DNA of 31,347 nt from a virus. The stretch is taken from IMG/VR virus record IMGVR_UViG_3300031227_000255, positions 1 through 31,347 of that record; one strand, given 5' to 3'. The position numbers and the translations under genes are program-made. The notes beneath the pieces are model-generated. The model saw only the letters and a program-made list of their open reading frames with translations, was not told the DNA's origin and searched no databases. This document shows, one piece after another, positions 8,076-15,786 of this stretch. Every line of letters starts with the position of its first letter. The stretch's first letter is position 1.

Positions 8076-8209
8076 AACATCCTTAGTTGAGTAGTGGGGG
8101 CTAGGTACACCTTGTTTGAATTGTAGCACCCTTTGTCCATGTGGCGATCGCACCTCACATGAACGGGTTCTACATTCGCCCGCGGCTCCTCATGCCCCCA
8201 ATCTACCAT
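8072..8209 (-). CDS. 45-residue coupled small protein
   Basis: A short frame links the PGDYG gene to the polymerase with no spare bases. Its ATG overlaps the upstream stop as TAATG, and its TGA overlaps the polymerase start as ATGA. The product begins MVDWGHEEPRANVEPVHV and contains a possible metal-binding patch CDRHMDKGC (two Cys, one His). Such perfect double coupling is strong evidence for a real gene despite its size. No family recognised. It explains the otherwise unexplained 133-base gap. Confidence 0.6.
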   Translation of the reverse strand: MVDWGHEEPRANVEPVHVRCDRHMDKGCYNSNKVYLAPTTQLRML

Positions 8210-8472
8210 TATTTAAAAAGATCTCCTTTTTCCTCGACGTAAATTTTTTCAAATTCGTCTTTAGCTATAGGATAAGGGTACCCACGAGCATCAATGGCTA
8301 AATAACCATCTTTACAGCTTAATTTTCCTTCACTCGTTTCAACCGTAAATTCAGTATTGATACGGATCGCCCGCGTCAATACTTTTTTACGGAATTTTCT
8401 CGCGTTAGAAAAATCAGGTAAATGCTCTTTTGAAAAAACGGGTGTTTCTATTTGAGAGGTATCTTCGCTCAT
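8209..8472 (-). CDS. PGDYG-domain protein
   Basis: This 87-residue protein has a basic middle (FRKKVLTRAIRI) and a C-terminal half matching the small PGDYG domain of phage and bacterial proteins: CKDGYLAIDARGYPYPI followed by KDEFEKIY. The domain's biochemical role is not established; members often sit in phage replication or early regions. The ATG overlaps the stop of the putative Tad1/Acb2-like gene as ATGA, and its own stop overlaps the next start, so four genes here are read in tight succession. Confidence 0.65.
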   Translation of the reverse strand: MSEDTSQIETPVFSKEHLPDFSNARKFRKKVLTRAIRINTEFTVETSEGKLSCKDGYLAIDARGYPYPIAKDEFEKIYVEEKGDLFK

Positions 8473-8795
8473 ACTTTATGTTCCCCTTCTACCTCGCGAT
8501 CTTCCCTGTCTTTTGTTCGTGCTTCCAAACAATTCAAAGCGTTTTGTAAAGCAAGAATAGCTTGTTGATTTGCTTCACAATTAAACTTTGATCCTTGATA
8601 AAACTCAAGACGGGATTTAGCCGCTGAGATAACTGTTTCAACGAAAGCCCCATTAGGTTCTTTTCGTTGGGGACCGCGACCTAACGGCCCGTTTTGCCAA
8701 GAGATATTTAATCCCACACCGACAACAAGCCCCCCTGTAGGGTTGCCATCAGTGTCATTCTCATTAATAATTTTACATTGATCAATTCCGTTCAC
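8469..8795 (-). CDS. Tad1/Acb2-like putative cyclic-nucleotide sponge (anti-defence)
   Basis: This 108-residue protein has a Gly-rich beta-strand (LVVGVGLNISWQNGPL, 23-38), the NGAFVETV turn-helix (48-55), a helix ending RLEFYQ (62-67), then FNCEAN..AI..LQNAL (71-87) and the terminal signature RTKDREDREVEGEH (93-106). Strand, NG-x-E helix, RL.F.Q, C.aN..Ai and RT..R..R.VEG.H in this order match my recollection of the Acb2/Tad1 hairpin domain. Proteins of that family bind and sequester signalling nucleotides (gcADPR for Thoeris, cyclic oligonucleotides for CBASS). It starts at a GTG overlapping the SSB stop and lies in the early block, where anti-defence proteins are expected. Ligand residues cannot be verified by eye; the alternative is a related helical-hairpin protein of unknown role. 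Confidence 0.5.
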   Translation of the reverse strand: MNGIDQCKIINENDTDGNPTGGLVVGVGLNISWQNGPLGRGPQRKEPNGAFVETVISAAKSRLEFYQGSKFNCEANQQAILALQNALNCLEARTKDREDREVEGEHKV

Positions 8796-9322
8796 TATAG
8801 ATCACCATTTTCATCGTCGGGCAAATCATCAAAATCATCATCCGGACGTACCCGGCTGATCAACGGTTCACCCTCTTCACATTTTTGAATATTTCGCACA
8901 GAAACGGATACGCCGTTCTTGCCCTTGAATGACCAAGCATAACAAGAAACTGTTGCGCGAGCATAACATCCCGGATAAAATTCTTCCGGATCCTCAAGAG
9001 GTTGACGTTTTGCATCAACAATTCCTGGTTTATACTTTCCACACTTACCATTGATATAAAACATCCCCTCATATTCCGGACGATCGCTGTCGTCACCGTC
9101 GAGAGTAGGAAGCATGAGCCCTTTAGGGGCGTTTTTTGGCCACTTTTCTTGTATTGTAGCCCCAACAAGATCATCGAGAGCGTCAAACTCTGTATCTTTC
9201 TCGAAGATCATACCAAGACCATACTTGCCCTCGTCGTTTGGCTCAAAAACATGAGGGAAAGTTACCCTAAATATAGGGGTCAACAACGAGCCATCTTTTT
9301 TGATTATGAAGTCTTTTTGCAT
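8795..9322 (-). CDS. DUF2815 single-stranded DNA-binding protein
   Basis: This 175-residue protein matches DUF2815, the phage ssDNA-binding family related to T7 gp2.5: TPIFRVTFPHVFEP near residues 15-29, YGLGMIFEKDTEF (34-46), an internal YEGMFYINGKCG, the conserved FYPGCYARATVSCYAW (about 115-131) and an acidic tail (DDDFDDLPDDENGD). The OB-fold would coat ssDNA and the acidic tail would recruit polymerase and helicase. The ATG lies after an AAAAAGGAAAA site. Its gene order (DUF2800, DUF2815, polymerase) is a standard phage replication module. Confidence 0.88.
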   Translation of the reverse strand: MQKDFIIKKDGSLLTPIFRVTFPHVFEPNDEGKYGLGMIFEKDTEFDALDDLVGATIQEKWPKNAPKGLMLPTLDGDDSDRPEYEGMFYINGKCGKYKPGIVDAKRQPLEDPEEFYPGCYARATVSCYAWSFKGKNGVSVSVRNIQKCEEGEPLISRVRPDDDFDDLPDDENGDL

Positions 9323-9359
9323 TTTGTTTTTCCTTTTTTAATTTTTAATGACGTTTGGT

Positions 9360-9668
9360 TTAAAGTTCTGCTAACTCGGCTGCCGGATCTTTTGTAGTTT
9401 CTGAATCAGGCGCGTCGTCTTTTGGCGGATCATTAATCGGATCCGACAATTTTGCGCCTTGTGAAGAATCATTACCCCCGTCGTTATCATCATCAGGAGG
9501 GGGAGGAGGATCTTCAACGTGATCTTCTACCAATTCAGCATCCCGAATATAACAATACGATGCATTAAAATCATCTTTTAATGCTTGCGTTTTCTTTTGG
9601 GGATCCAGCGTGTTCCAAATACGCTCAAACCCGTCGAGAGCTACTTGTTGTGGTGTTTTTTCGGCCAT
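9360..9668 (-). CDS. Acidic, Pro-rich hypothetical protein
   Basis: This 102-residue protein has a folded N-terminal helical part (about 1-45; VALDGFERIWNTLDPQKK) and a disordered tail dominated by Pro, Asp, Asn and Gly (EDPPPPPDDDNDGG). The start is the ATG at 9,668, with GAGGAG upstream; a frame from 9,701 would overlap the DUF2800 gene. It lies between the nuclease gene and the SSB gene, and the acidic tail could bind a basic replication partner, as SSB-type acidic tails do. This is inference; no family recognised. Confidence 0.6.
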   Translation of the reverse strand: MAEKTPQQVALDGFERIWNTLDPQKKTQALKDDFNASYCYIRDAELVEDHVEDPPPPPDDDNDGGNDSSQGAKLSDPINDPPKDDAPDSETTKDPAAELAEL

Positions 9669-9672
9669 AATT

Positions 9673-10824
9673 TTAAATCTCCTCAAAGTCTTCTTTTGCA
9701 CTTGTTAAACTAATTGGCTCGCCTTTGCTATCCGAGGTGACGAGCTTATACCCCGTGTCCGGTTTAAACGCGTATTGTACTACTTCTTTTTTACCGATCA
9801 CCTTTTCCATCTTCGACGGTGATTTTAATTTCTTTGGCTCAAACATTTTACTACCATGTTTACCTTCAAAATCGGCAAGTACCGCGTCTTCTGAGGACCA
9901 TTTTCGGTGTCCTTGGGATGTTACTAATTTATACCCGGGAATGTTTTCACCTTGGTAAGCTAACTCCTTAGCATAATCCACAACTTTAGTAATGAACGCC
10001 TTAATGAATTCTTGGTTATCGAGTACCTTAACAATTTGTTTAATTGTTAAACGACTTACCGGCGGTGCATCGGTAAAGTCTTTCGCCACGAGAGATTGAG
10101 CTTTCTCGTTGGCGGTCTTACACGTATTAAATACCGGGCAGTACGTCTTATGACACCAATCCCCGGCGATCAATGGGGCTTTTGGAGATAGAGCGGCTTT
10201 TGCTTTAACTGCTAACTCTTCACGAAAACTATTCATGTACTCAGCGTCTACGGCGTAAGTGCTAACATGATCATCACCCATACGCGGTTGAACAATACTA
10301 ATTTCAATTTCCTTTACATCCTCGTCAATATAATAGCGAAGGATATAATAGAGAAGTTGTTTATTTTCGTAAGACGATATCTTTTTTCCGGCCCCATATT
10401 TAAGATCAAACCCCATGATTTTCTCATAGGGCCAAATGATGATACAGTCCGGGGTTGCAAATAAAAGTTTATGGACCTCGGGGATCTCGATTTTTTTCTC
10501 GACGATCATTATAGCCCCCGGCCTCATATGAGACCGAACATCTTCTACGTACTCCCACACTGCATCAATCATTTCTTCATCGACGGTGATAATGTGCTCC
10601 CCCTCAGATTTTTCAACCCCCTCAAAAGATGCAAGCTTTTCATAATCCCAATCCTTTAAAAGACAATCCGCGGACAAATCATGCGCTACTGTACCTTCTG
10701 CCATATAGCTACTTGTAACAACGATACAGTTTGCTGTGGCTTTCACGGATCCGGGACAATTCCACCATCGTTCACACGAGGATGCTGCAAGTTTAGAGTG
10801 GGCTGGGAAAGTTTTAGATATCAT
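9673..10824 (-). CDS. DUF2800 Cas4-like PD-(D/E)XK nuclease
   Basis: This 383-residue protein matches DUF2800: opening AHSKLAASSCERWWNCPGS (8-26), AEGTVAHDL (42-50), and a nuclease core TPDCIII (D126) and GFDLKYG (D140, K142). A late Cys group WCHKTYCPVFNTC (C224, C229, C235), together with C23 or C17, would hold an Fe-S cluster as in Cas4/AddB-type nucleases. It would process DNA ends in recombination or replication. The C-terminal third (about 250-383) contains repeated Lys-rich segments and may bind DNA. It overlaps the SNF2 helicase gene by 11 bases. Confidence 0.88.
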   Translation of the reverse strand: MISKTFPAHSKLAASSCERWWNCPGSVKATANCIVVTSSYMAEGTVAHDLSADCLLKDWDYEKLASFEGVEKSEGEHIITVDEEMIDAVWEYVEDVRSHMRPGAIMIVEKKIEIPEVHKLLFATPDCIIIWPYEKIMGFDLKYGAGKKISSYENKQLLYYILRYYIDEDVKEIEISIVQPRMGDDHVSTYAVDAEYMNSFREELAVKAKAALSPKAPLIAGDWCHKTYCPVFNTCKTANEKAQSLVAKDFTDAPPVSRLTIKQIVKVLDNQEFIKAFITKVVDYAKELAYQGENIPGYKLVTSQGHRKWSSEDAVLADFEGKHGSKMFEPKKLKSPSKMEKVIGKKEVVQYAFKPDTGYKLVTSDSKGEPISLTSAKEDFEEI

Positions 10825-12514
10825 CGTCGTCCTCCGCTAAAACTTCTGCGAATTGTTCGTAACATTTTCCAATCTTCTTACCCTCAAGAGTATCTAACTT
10901 CGTACCGCCGAGAGCTTGAATAGTGGTTTTACAACGATTCTTTCCAACGCCGTTAGGGAATTTTTTACAAATATCCGCGGCGAGCGCTCGAACCTGATCA
11001 ATGGTTATTTCCCCATCATCAGGATCTTCTACCGTGGGTTCCGCTTCGGCTTGCTTCGTAACTTTCTTTGTTACCTTTTTTGTTCCCGCTTTTCCCGGCG
11101 CGGTAGTTACAGTCTCGGAGGCGGGGGCGTCGTTAAGAACTTTGTCAAGCGTGGCAACTAACGTCGATATTGCTTTTTCGAGTTTTTCAATTTTTTCTTC
11201 TAAGTACATTTGCTTTTCTCCTGTTTTTTGGATTATCCGATTCATTATTTGTTCTTTCCAACGCGCAGTACCCATCATCTTAGCCTCAAGCGTAGCTTTT
11301 ATGACGAGGATATATGCGTTGACCATGTATGTTTGACCAAATCTTTTTAGCCGCCCAATACATTGTGTTATATCTGTGGGGGACCAAGAAGGTTCTACAA
11401 ACACCGCCGTATGGCAAGCATATTGTAGTCCGTCAAGGCCCTCTCCACAGGCTTGTATCTGTCCAAGAAAAAGTCGGCACGAGGGCTCTGTGTTGAATTG
11501 TTCAACAATCCCGGCGCGTTTCTGTGCGGGTACGGTACCGTCGATATAAACCGGATTTTCTTTAGACAGTGATTTTAATAAAGCATTTTTAACTGTTCTA
11601 TGATGATAAAAAATAACAATCTTAGAGGTCTCTTCCAGAAGATCTTCTATAAAGGGAAGGGATTCTTTTATTTTATATTTTGCTAAAGCTTGTCTGATAC
11701 GCGCGGTCTCCCCCAAAGTAAATAATTCTATGTCACGTTCTCCGGCTAACTCTGCCGTTTTTAATTCTTCTTCCCGTATAATTTTTTTGGCTTCAGGCGT
11801 ACATTCAAGTTCAACAGTATCTATCATAGCGTCGGGTAATTCTTTTAAAACTTCTTGCTGTTCTCTTCTAAGCATAAATGGACGTATGCGGTTTGCGAGG
11901 TCCCCTTCATGTGAAGCGCCGTTGACATTAAGACCATATTTATCTTCGTAAGCTCCGCAAAAGCGATACGCAAACCGCAAATACGAAGTGTAAGGGGCAA
12001 TAAGGTCGGGCCGCGTGGATGATAGGAGAGAATGTAAATCAATGGGACGATTTTTAATAGGTGTCCCAGTTAAGAACCACATTTTATCTGTACGGGAAAT
12101 CAATCCTCGAGGGTGAAGGATCCTTTTAGTGCGGTGAGCACGTGTGTTTTTAAGTTTATGAGATTCATCACAAATAATCAAACCAAAATTCATAGTCATT
12201 AATTGCTTAAAAACCTCTCTACCTCCCCGGCTTATAAGAGCATAATTTATAATGTAAAAATCCCTATTTAATGGTATGGGGTCCTTCCCGTTCTTTATAA
12301 TTTTAATGTATTGTCTTCTGTGAGTGATCCACATTTCAATCTGGTTAGCCCAATTATGTTTTACCGAAGCTGGACAAACAACGAGGACAGGGAAGCTGTC
12401 AAGCGCACAAAGAGCTTGTGCTGTCTTCCCTATACCTACATCGTCAGCTAAGAGCGCGTATTTACGCTCTTGTAAGAATTTAACTCCAATTTTTTGATAA
12501 TCTCTTAGTTGCAT
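10814..12514 (-). CDS. SNF2-type DEAD/DEAH helicase with C-terminal extension
   Basis: This 566-residue helicase has the Walker A ADDVGIGKT (23-31), the DESH box (116-119), a motif III region FLTGTPIKNRP (about 148-158), and the C-terminal RecA domain with KIVIFYHHR, GLDGLQ and QCIGRLKRFGQ motifs. It is a phage SNF2-like translocase or branch migrator. After residue 435 there is a coiled coil (MYLEEKIEKLEKAISTL), a Lys/Thr-rich linker (KKVTKKVTK) and a small globular domain (about 500-560). An internal ATG at M436 is preceded by AGGAG, so a separate 131-residue C-terminal product is possible. It overlaps both neighbours, indicating operon coupling. Confidence 0.85.
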   Translation of the reverse strand: MQLRDYQKIGVKFLQERKYALLADDVGIGKTAQALCALDSFPVLVVCPASVKHNWANQIEMWITHRRQYIKIIKNGKDPIPLNRDFYIINYALISRGGREVFKQLMTMNFGLIICDESHKLKNTRAHRTKRILHPRGLISRTDKMWFLTGTPIKNRPIDLHSLLSSTRPDLIAPYTSYLRFAYRFCGAYEDKYGLNVNGASHEGDLANRIRPFMLRREQQEVLKELPDAMIDTVELECTPEAKKIIREEELKTAELAGERDIELFTLGETARIRQALAKYKIKESLPFIEDLLEETSKIVIFYHHRTVKNALLKSLSKENPVYIDGTVPAQKRAGIVEQFNTEPSCRLFLGQIQACGEGLDGLQYACHTAVFVEPSWSPTDITQCIGRLKRFGQTYMVNAYILVIKATLEAKMMGTARWKEQIMNRIIQKTGEKQMYLEEKIEKLEKAISTLVATLDKVLNDAPASETVTTAPGKAGTKKVTKKVTKQAEAEPTVEDPDDGEITIDQVRALAADICKKFPNGVGKNRCKTTIQALGGTKLDTLEGKKIGKCYEQFAEVLAEDDDDI

Positions 12515-12675
12515 ATTTTTTTCTTTTTAAATATTATTTCTTCTATTTTAAAATTAGGGTTTCGATTCAACTCTGTCCTAAAATAAGCTTCCATAACACC
12601 TTTATGGGCGTTTGCCAACACAAGCCGATCGCCGTCAAAAATAGCCCACCCATATTGATTTTTTATTCTTCCCAT
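12505..12675 (-). CDS. 56-residue hypothetical protein
   Basis: A short frame fills the gap between the HNH gene and the helicase. Its ATG has an AAAGGA site eight bases upstream, inside the HNH gene end, and it overlaps the HNH stop by 13 bases and the helicase start by 10. The product has an N-terminal strand pair (WAIFDGDRLVLANAHKG), a helix (VMEAYFRTELNR) and a basic tail (IIFKKKKICN). Tight packing and a good ribosome binding site support it. No family recognised. Confidence 0.6.
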   Translation of the reverse strand: MGRIKNQYGWAIFDGDRLVLANAHKGVMEAYFRTELNRNPNFKIEEIIFKKKKICN

Positions 12676-13025
12676 TCTAATTCCTTTTGATTTTCCGGTG
12701 TTGCGTGCTGAATTGATCCTCTAGGTCTACGACGTTTTATGTTCTCTGTTAGCTCAATGTATCTACAATTTTCAAATGTATAATTCCCGTCGGGGTCTAC
12801 GCGGTCTAAAGACGGCCTCTCCAAAATTTCACCTCGATCGCGGTTATAGAGGAAATGGGCTTGATCATATGTAAGGGTACACCTGATTCCGCGTCCACCA
12901 TAGCCCGGATATTCTCTATGATTTTTGTCAGTGCATCGACGTTTAGCGTATTCAACGGGACGATACCACCGTCCGTTCTTGTTTCTCCATGGCTTGACAA
13001 CGGTTTCATAACGGCTACTCCCCAC
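12663..13025 (-). CDS. HNH endonuclease-like protein
   Basis: This 120-residue protein matches the phage HNH group in which a YAKRRCTDKNHREYPGYGGR stretch is followed by GRGIRC and then the core LDRVDPDGNYTFENCRY, with Asn and His/Cys residues for metal binding. Such enzymes may be homing-type or packaging-associated nickases. I start at the GTG at 13,025, behind a perfect AAGGAG site; a frame from 13,058 is less likely because the site would then be coding. It sits in the replication block, not next to the terminase, so a packaging role is less probable. No intron is visible. Confidence 0.75.
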   Translation of the reverse strand: MGSSRYETVVKPWRNKNGRWYRPVEYAKRRCTDKNHREYPGYGGRGIRCTLTYDQAHFLYNRDRGEILERPSLDRVDPDGNYTFENCRYIELTENIKRRRPRGSIQHATPENQKELEWEE

Positions 13026-13275
13026 TATTTTCTCCTTCGAGTTGTTCCTTCCGTCCATCTAGCACTTGCATAATAAACGCGGGCATCCCGGCGGCGTGGT
13101 CCTGTTGAATGAAAGCATTGCCCGCGTACTTGAGTTGGTGGCCCTTATCTTGCTGAACCGTAAAGAGCATAAAACCCTCACACGTTTTTAATGCTTGCTC
13201 GGCAAGGCGCCGGGCGTCCTTCTTACTCTTAAAGCTTGTGTCTTCCTTATGCAATTTAGAAAACTGTTTAACCAT
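13015..13275 (-). CDS. Hypothetical 86-residue protein
   Basis: The start is coupled to the upstream stop (TAATG), with a GAGGTG site. The N-terminal part is basic and helical (FSKLHKEDTSFKSKKDARRL), the middle is hydrophobic (GFMLFTVQQDK), and the C-terminal half is polar with FIMQVLDGRKEQLEGE. Nothing links it to a known family. The following HNH gene begins inside its last codons. Confidence 0.55.
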   Translation of the reverse strand: MVKQFSKLHKEDTSFKSKKDARRLAEQALKTCEGFMLFTVQQDKGHQLKYAGNAFIQQDHAAGMPAFIMQVLDGRKEQLEGENSGE

Positions 13276-13481
13276 TAAATCACCTCACTAATTTGTATCA
13301 TGCCTTTTGCAATTTGTCGGCATCTTCGTGCTTTCTCTTGTTTATGATTATGAATTATGCCAACGCTTCGTGCAAAAGCCATACGCATTTTAATGTAACG
13401 TTTTTTCCAATTCATTTTTCGTCTTGACCTATCTCTAATTCTTGCTTCAGGTTCTAAATCATGAAGACTGATCATCCGCAT
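13275..13481 (-). CDS. Hypothetical very basic small protein
   Basis: This 68-residue protein is rich in Arg and Lys (RIRDRSRRKMNWKKRYIKM, then HNHKQEKARRCRQ), so nucleic acid binding is plausible. The ATG follows a strong AAGGAG site. Stop and next start overlap as TAATG. The upstream gene, a small membrane protein, overlaps it by 23 bases. No family recognised. Confidence 0.55.
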   Translation of the reverse strand: MRMISLHDLEPEARIRDRSRRKMNWKKRYIKMRMAFARSVGIIHNHKQEKARRCRQIAKGMIQISEVI

Positions 13482-13641
13482 CTTTTTCTCCTTTCTCTTT
13501 AAACTTAACTGTGTCCGGACTTATGAAAGCAACTAAAGGCATAAATAATAAAAATATAGCAATCATTATAAGCATCGTCCATATAAACGGAATAAGCCCT
13601 ACACACATCATACATTTTGTTAATCGTTCTAATATACGCAT
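13459..13641 (-). CDS. Small membrane protein
   Basis: This 60-residue protein has one long hydrophobic span (about residues 11-41, with IPFIWTMLIMIAIFLLFMPL) that could cross the membrane once or twice, followed by a charged tail (KFKEKGEKDADDQ). The ATG follows an AGGAGG site. It is the first gene behind the promoter at 13,663-13,691. Small early membrane proteins are often involved in host interference or exclusion, but here that is only a guess. Confidence 0.6.
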   Translation of the reverse strand: MRILERLTKCMMCVGLIPFIWTMLIMIAIFLLFMPLVAFISPDTVKFKEKGEKDADDQSS

Positions 13642-13662
13642 TTCCTATCCTCCTAGTTTCCT

Positions 13663-13691
13663 AGTATACTATTAAACTATGAATTTGTCAA
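13663..13691 (-). promoter_or_regulatory. Strong sigma-70 promoter for the replication genes
   Basis: On the minus strand TTGACA (13686-13691, perfect -35) is followed by exactly 17 bases and TATACT (13663-13668, five of six matches). The -35 lies inside the last codons of the prim-pol/VapE gene. It should drive the small membrane protein, HNH, helicase, nuclease, SSB, putative anti-defence and polymerase genes. Confidence 0.75.
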
Positions 13692-15786
13692 TACTTTTTG
13701 CGTAGAAAGTTTTTCGGTGTCCGCCGTCTTGATATTGCTGCTTAACAAAACCAAGGGCTTTTAAGATTCCAGCAATACGTAACGCTTCACGAGGAGAAAA
13801 CATTGTAGTATTGCCCCCAATACAACTAACAAAAATATCAATGGGTTGTGTAACACAAGCAAATTTCTTATTGTCGTAGTAGTCAAAATAATGTTGGTCC
13901 AACCAATTATCAATAGTATGAAGCCAAGGATCGTCAATCTGTCTTTTTGCTGTCTCTTCTCTGGACATTGCTTCGATCTTTTTGTCATACACATAAATTG
14001 ATTCCCCTTTCATATAACATACATATGCTTCCGCGAGAAGTTGATCCCTCTCTTCTCTTAATAAGGGGATGTTTACTTCATTAATGAGTACCGGCCAGTA
14101 ACGCCTATTCTCATGATCTTTTAAATACCCTTCTGTCTCTGCGTTAACTGTACCAATAAAAATATTCTGTCTAGGGTAGTTAACAGCATTGCGCCCGTAT
14201 GCCGGACGGCAACGATCAACGCAAGTAGTTATAAAACCTTTCATAGCTTTACTCTCATACTTAGACACGGCATACATTTCAGCAAGTTCTACTATCCAAT
14301 TCCCTTGAATTAGATCAATAGAATCTTTGTGTTTAACATTTATATGCGCGTCGGTAAACCATGGATCACTTAGTATCTTACATAAAAAACTTTTACCTCT
14401 ACCTTGAGGACCTTCTAATACAAGAACGTGATCAAATTTACATCCGGGTTGAAACACACGTGATACCATAGCAATTAATGTCTTACGCCCATAAAATCGA
14501 ATAAGCTCAGTATCTTTGGCCCCGCAGATCCGCGATAGCCAATTATCAATGCGCGGTGCCCCATCCCATTTTATACTCCGGACAAAATCTCGGACCGGGT
14601 GATACGCGTTATCAGAAGCGATCGTTACAACAGCCTCATGAATATGGGATGTTGGTGGATCGTAATCCCAATTAAGGGAAAGGTGATGTTTAACTTGAAT
14701 CGCGTCTTCGTCGGTCCAGTGCGCCGCAGTTTTACGCCAAGGTGGAGCCATAACAAATTCAATACGGTTAGTGAATAAATTATATTGAAGTTTATTTTTT
14801 AGGAGAGGGGTGTAATCTTTTTTTAATCCATCAGCTTTAGAAAGAATTTGAACAGTGTTGTGGAGAGTAACTCTAAAACGTTTTCCGTTCGGCGTCTTAT
14901 GCCAAATTCTTTTTTCAGTTTTTACCATTGTTTGTTCGGGTTGTTGGTATTCATCAAATTCATTCTCGATAGATTTACATCCAGTTTGTTTATATCCGTG
15001 TTGGTACGCATTTTTAACTTTAACTTCGAGCTCGTCGTGTGTCCATTCAGGTTGACACCGAGGATTAAAAAATTGACACATTAACTCGTGGGTCTTTTCC
15101 CATGAGAGGCCATAATCTTTTCCAAGAGCGGCGACGGTGAAGGTACGACTATCTCCGCCCGCGCCTTGTATAGCGGGTGTCCCATTTGATACAATATCAA
15201 CGAATTTTTTGATGTTCGTCGGGTGATTTGTGAGTAACCCTTCCGCAACAACGTCGATATCATCCCCTCGGGCGAGTAAAGCCAAGAGAACGTCCGGGCA
15301 TTTTTGGATAACCGAGGGCGAATACCTTTTGATTTCATAATGTTTATCTACCTCCTCATTGTAACTTCCGGCCGCGGTAATAAAATGCTGTTTAAATTCA
15401 AGCCCGGGATAATCTTTAAGGCTTCCTTTAATTTGCACTTGCTCCAACTTAGAAAAATAAATATGATACCCTCCCGATGGAGTGGACACGGTAAATGTTT
15501 GGTTAACTAAAGCTACTGGAATTTGAATGTCTTGAAATAATCGTGATAGGGGTTTATCATTTTCTGGTTGGAAGCTTCGTTTGTCTACATCAATAACAAC
15601 GTATCTTCCTCTTAATAGTACGCCGTAATTTTGATCGCTTACTGAGAAAAGGGGATCGAACGGCGTATTTTTAAAACCTCGTCGTAATGGTTTCTTCGAA
15701 TAACCATCACATTGAAATAACGTAAGCCCCGCGTCCGTGTATAGGTCGAGGAGCTCACGCTTTACTTTATAAGTCTTCGGCTTCAT
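13672..15786 (-). CDS. Prim-pol / VapE-family primase-helicase
   Basis: This 704-residue protein has an N-terminal bifunctional primase-polymerase domain (about 10-170): YGVLLRGRYVVIDVDKR (D66, D68), the STPSGGYHIYF strand with H108, and LEFKQHFITAAGSY. A PriCT-like helical region (about 205-265) follows. The C-terminal VapE/SF3-type ATPase has Walker A LEGPQGRGKS (457-466), Walker B-like NWIVELAEM (496-504), sensor FIGTVN (543-548) and an Arg finger NRRYWPV (560-566). It would prime and unwind at the phage origin. Its ATG overlaps the tandem-HTH gene by 20 bases. The next promoter lies in its 3' end. Coupling primase, helicase and regulator is typical of this module. Confidence 0.92.
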   Translation of the reverse strand: MKPKTYKVKRELLDLYTDAGLTLFQCDGYSKKPLRRGFKNTPFDPLFSVSDQNYGVLLRGRYVVIDVDKRSFQPENDKPLSRLFQDIQIPVALVNQTFTVSTPSGGYHIYFSKLEQVQIKGSLKDYPGLEFKQHFITAAGSYNEEVDKHYEIKRYSPSVIQKCPDVLLALLARGDDIDVVAEGLLTNHPTNIKKFVDIVSNGTPAIQGAGGDSRTFTVAALGKDYGLSWEKTHELMCQFFNPRCQPEWTHDELEVKVKNAYQHGYKQTGCKSIENEFDEYQQPEQTMVKTEKRIWHKTPNGKRFRVTLHNTVQILSKADGLKKDYTPLLKNKLQYNLFTNRIEFVMAPPWRKTAAHWTDEDAIQVKHHLSLNWDYDPPTSHIHEAVVTIASDNAYHPVRDFVRSIKWDGAPRIDNWLSRICGAKDTELIRFYGRKTLIAMVSRVFQPGCKFDHVLVLEGPQGRGKSFLCKILSDPWFTDAHINVKHKDSIDLIQGNWIVELAEMYAVSKYESKAMKGFITTCVDRCRPAYGRNAVNYPRQNIFIGTVNAETEGYLKDHENRRYWPVLINEVNIPLLREERDQLLAEAYVCYMKGESIYVYDKKIEAMSREETAKRQIDDPWLHTIDNWLDQHYFDYYDNKKFACVTQPIDIFVSCIGGNTTMFSPREALRIAGILKALGFVKQQYQDGGHRKTFYAKSIDKFIV

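Noticed and set aside
8076-8153. Longer N-terminus of the DNA polymerase from an upstream start
   Set aside because: The extra 26 residues precede the exonuclease motif at a poor site, while the ATG at 8,075 has AAGGA and a stop-start overlap with the preceding small gene.
8098-8201. Cloverleaf-like arrangement with GGGGGC/GCCCCC closing stem and three inner hairpins, tRNA-like at first sight
   Set aside because: No T-arm or anticodon arm of correct size; the stretch is fully covered by a 45-codon gene coupled at both ends, so a tRNA or separate RNA gene is not supported.
12663-13025. HNH gene as part of a mobile intron or homing element
   Set aside because: Neighbouring genes appear intact and overlap it in a normal operon manner; no split gene or intron structure is visible.
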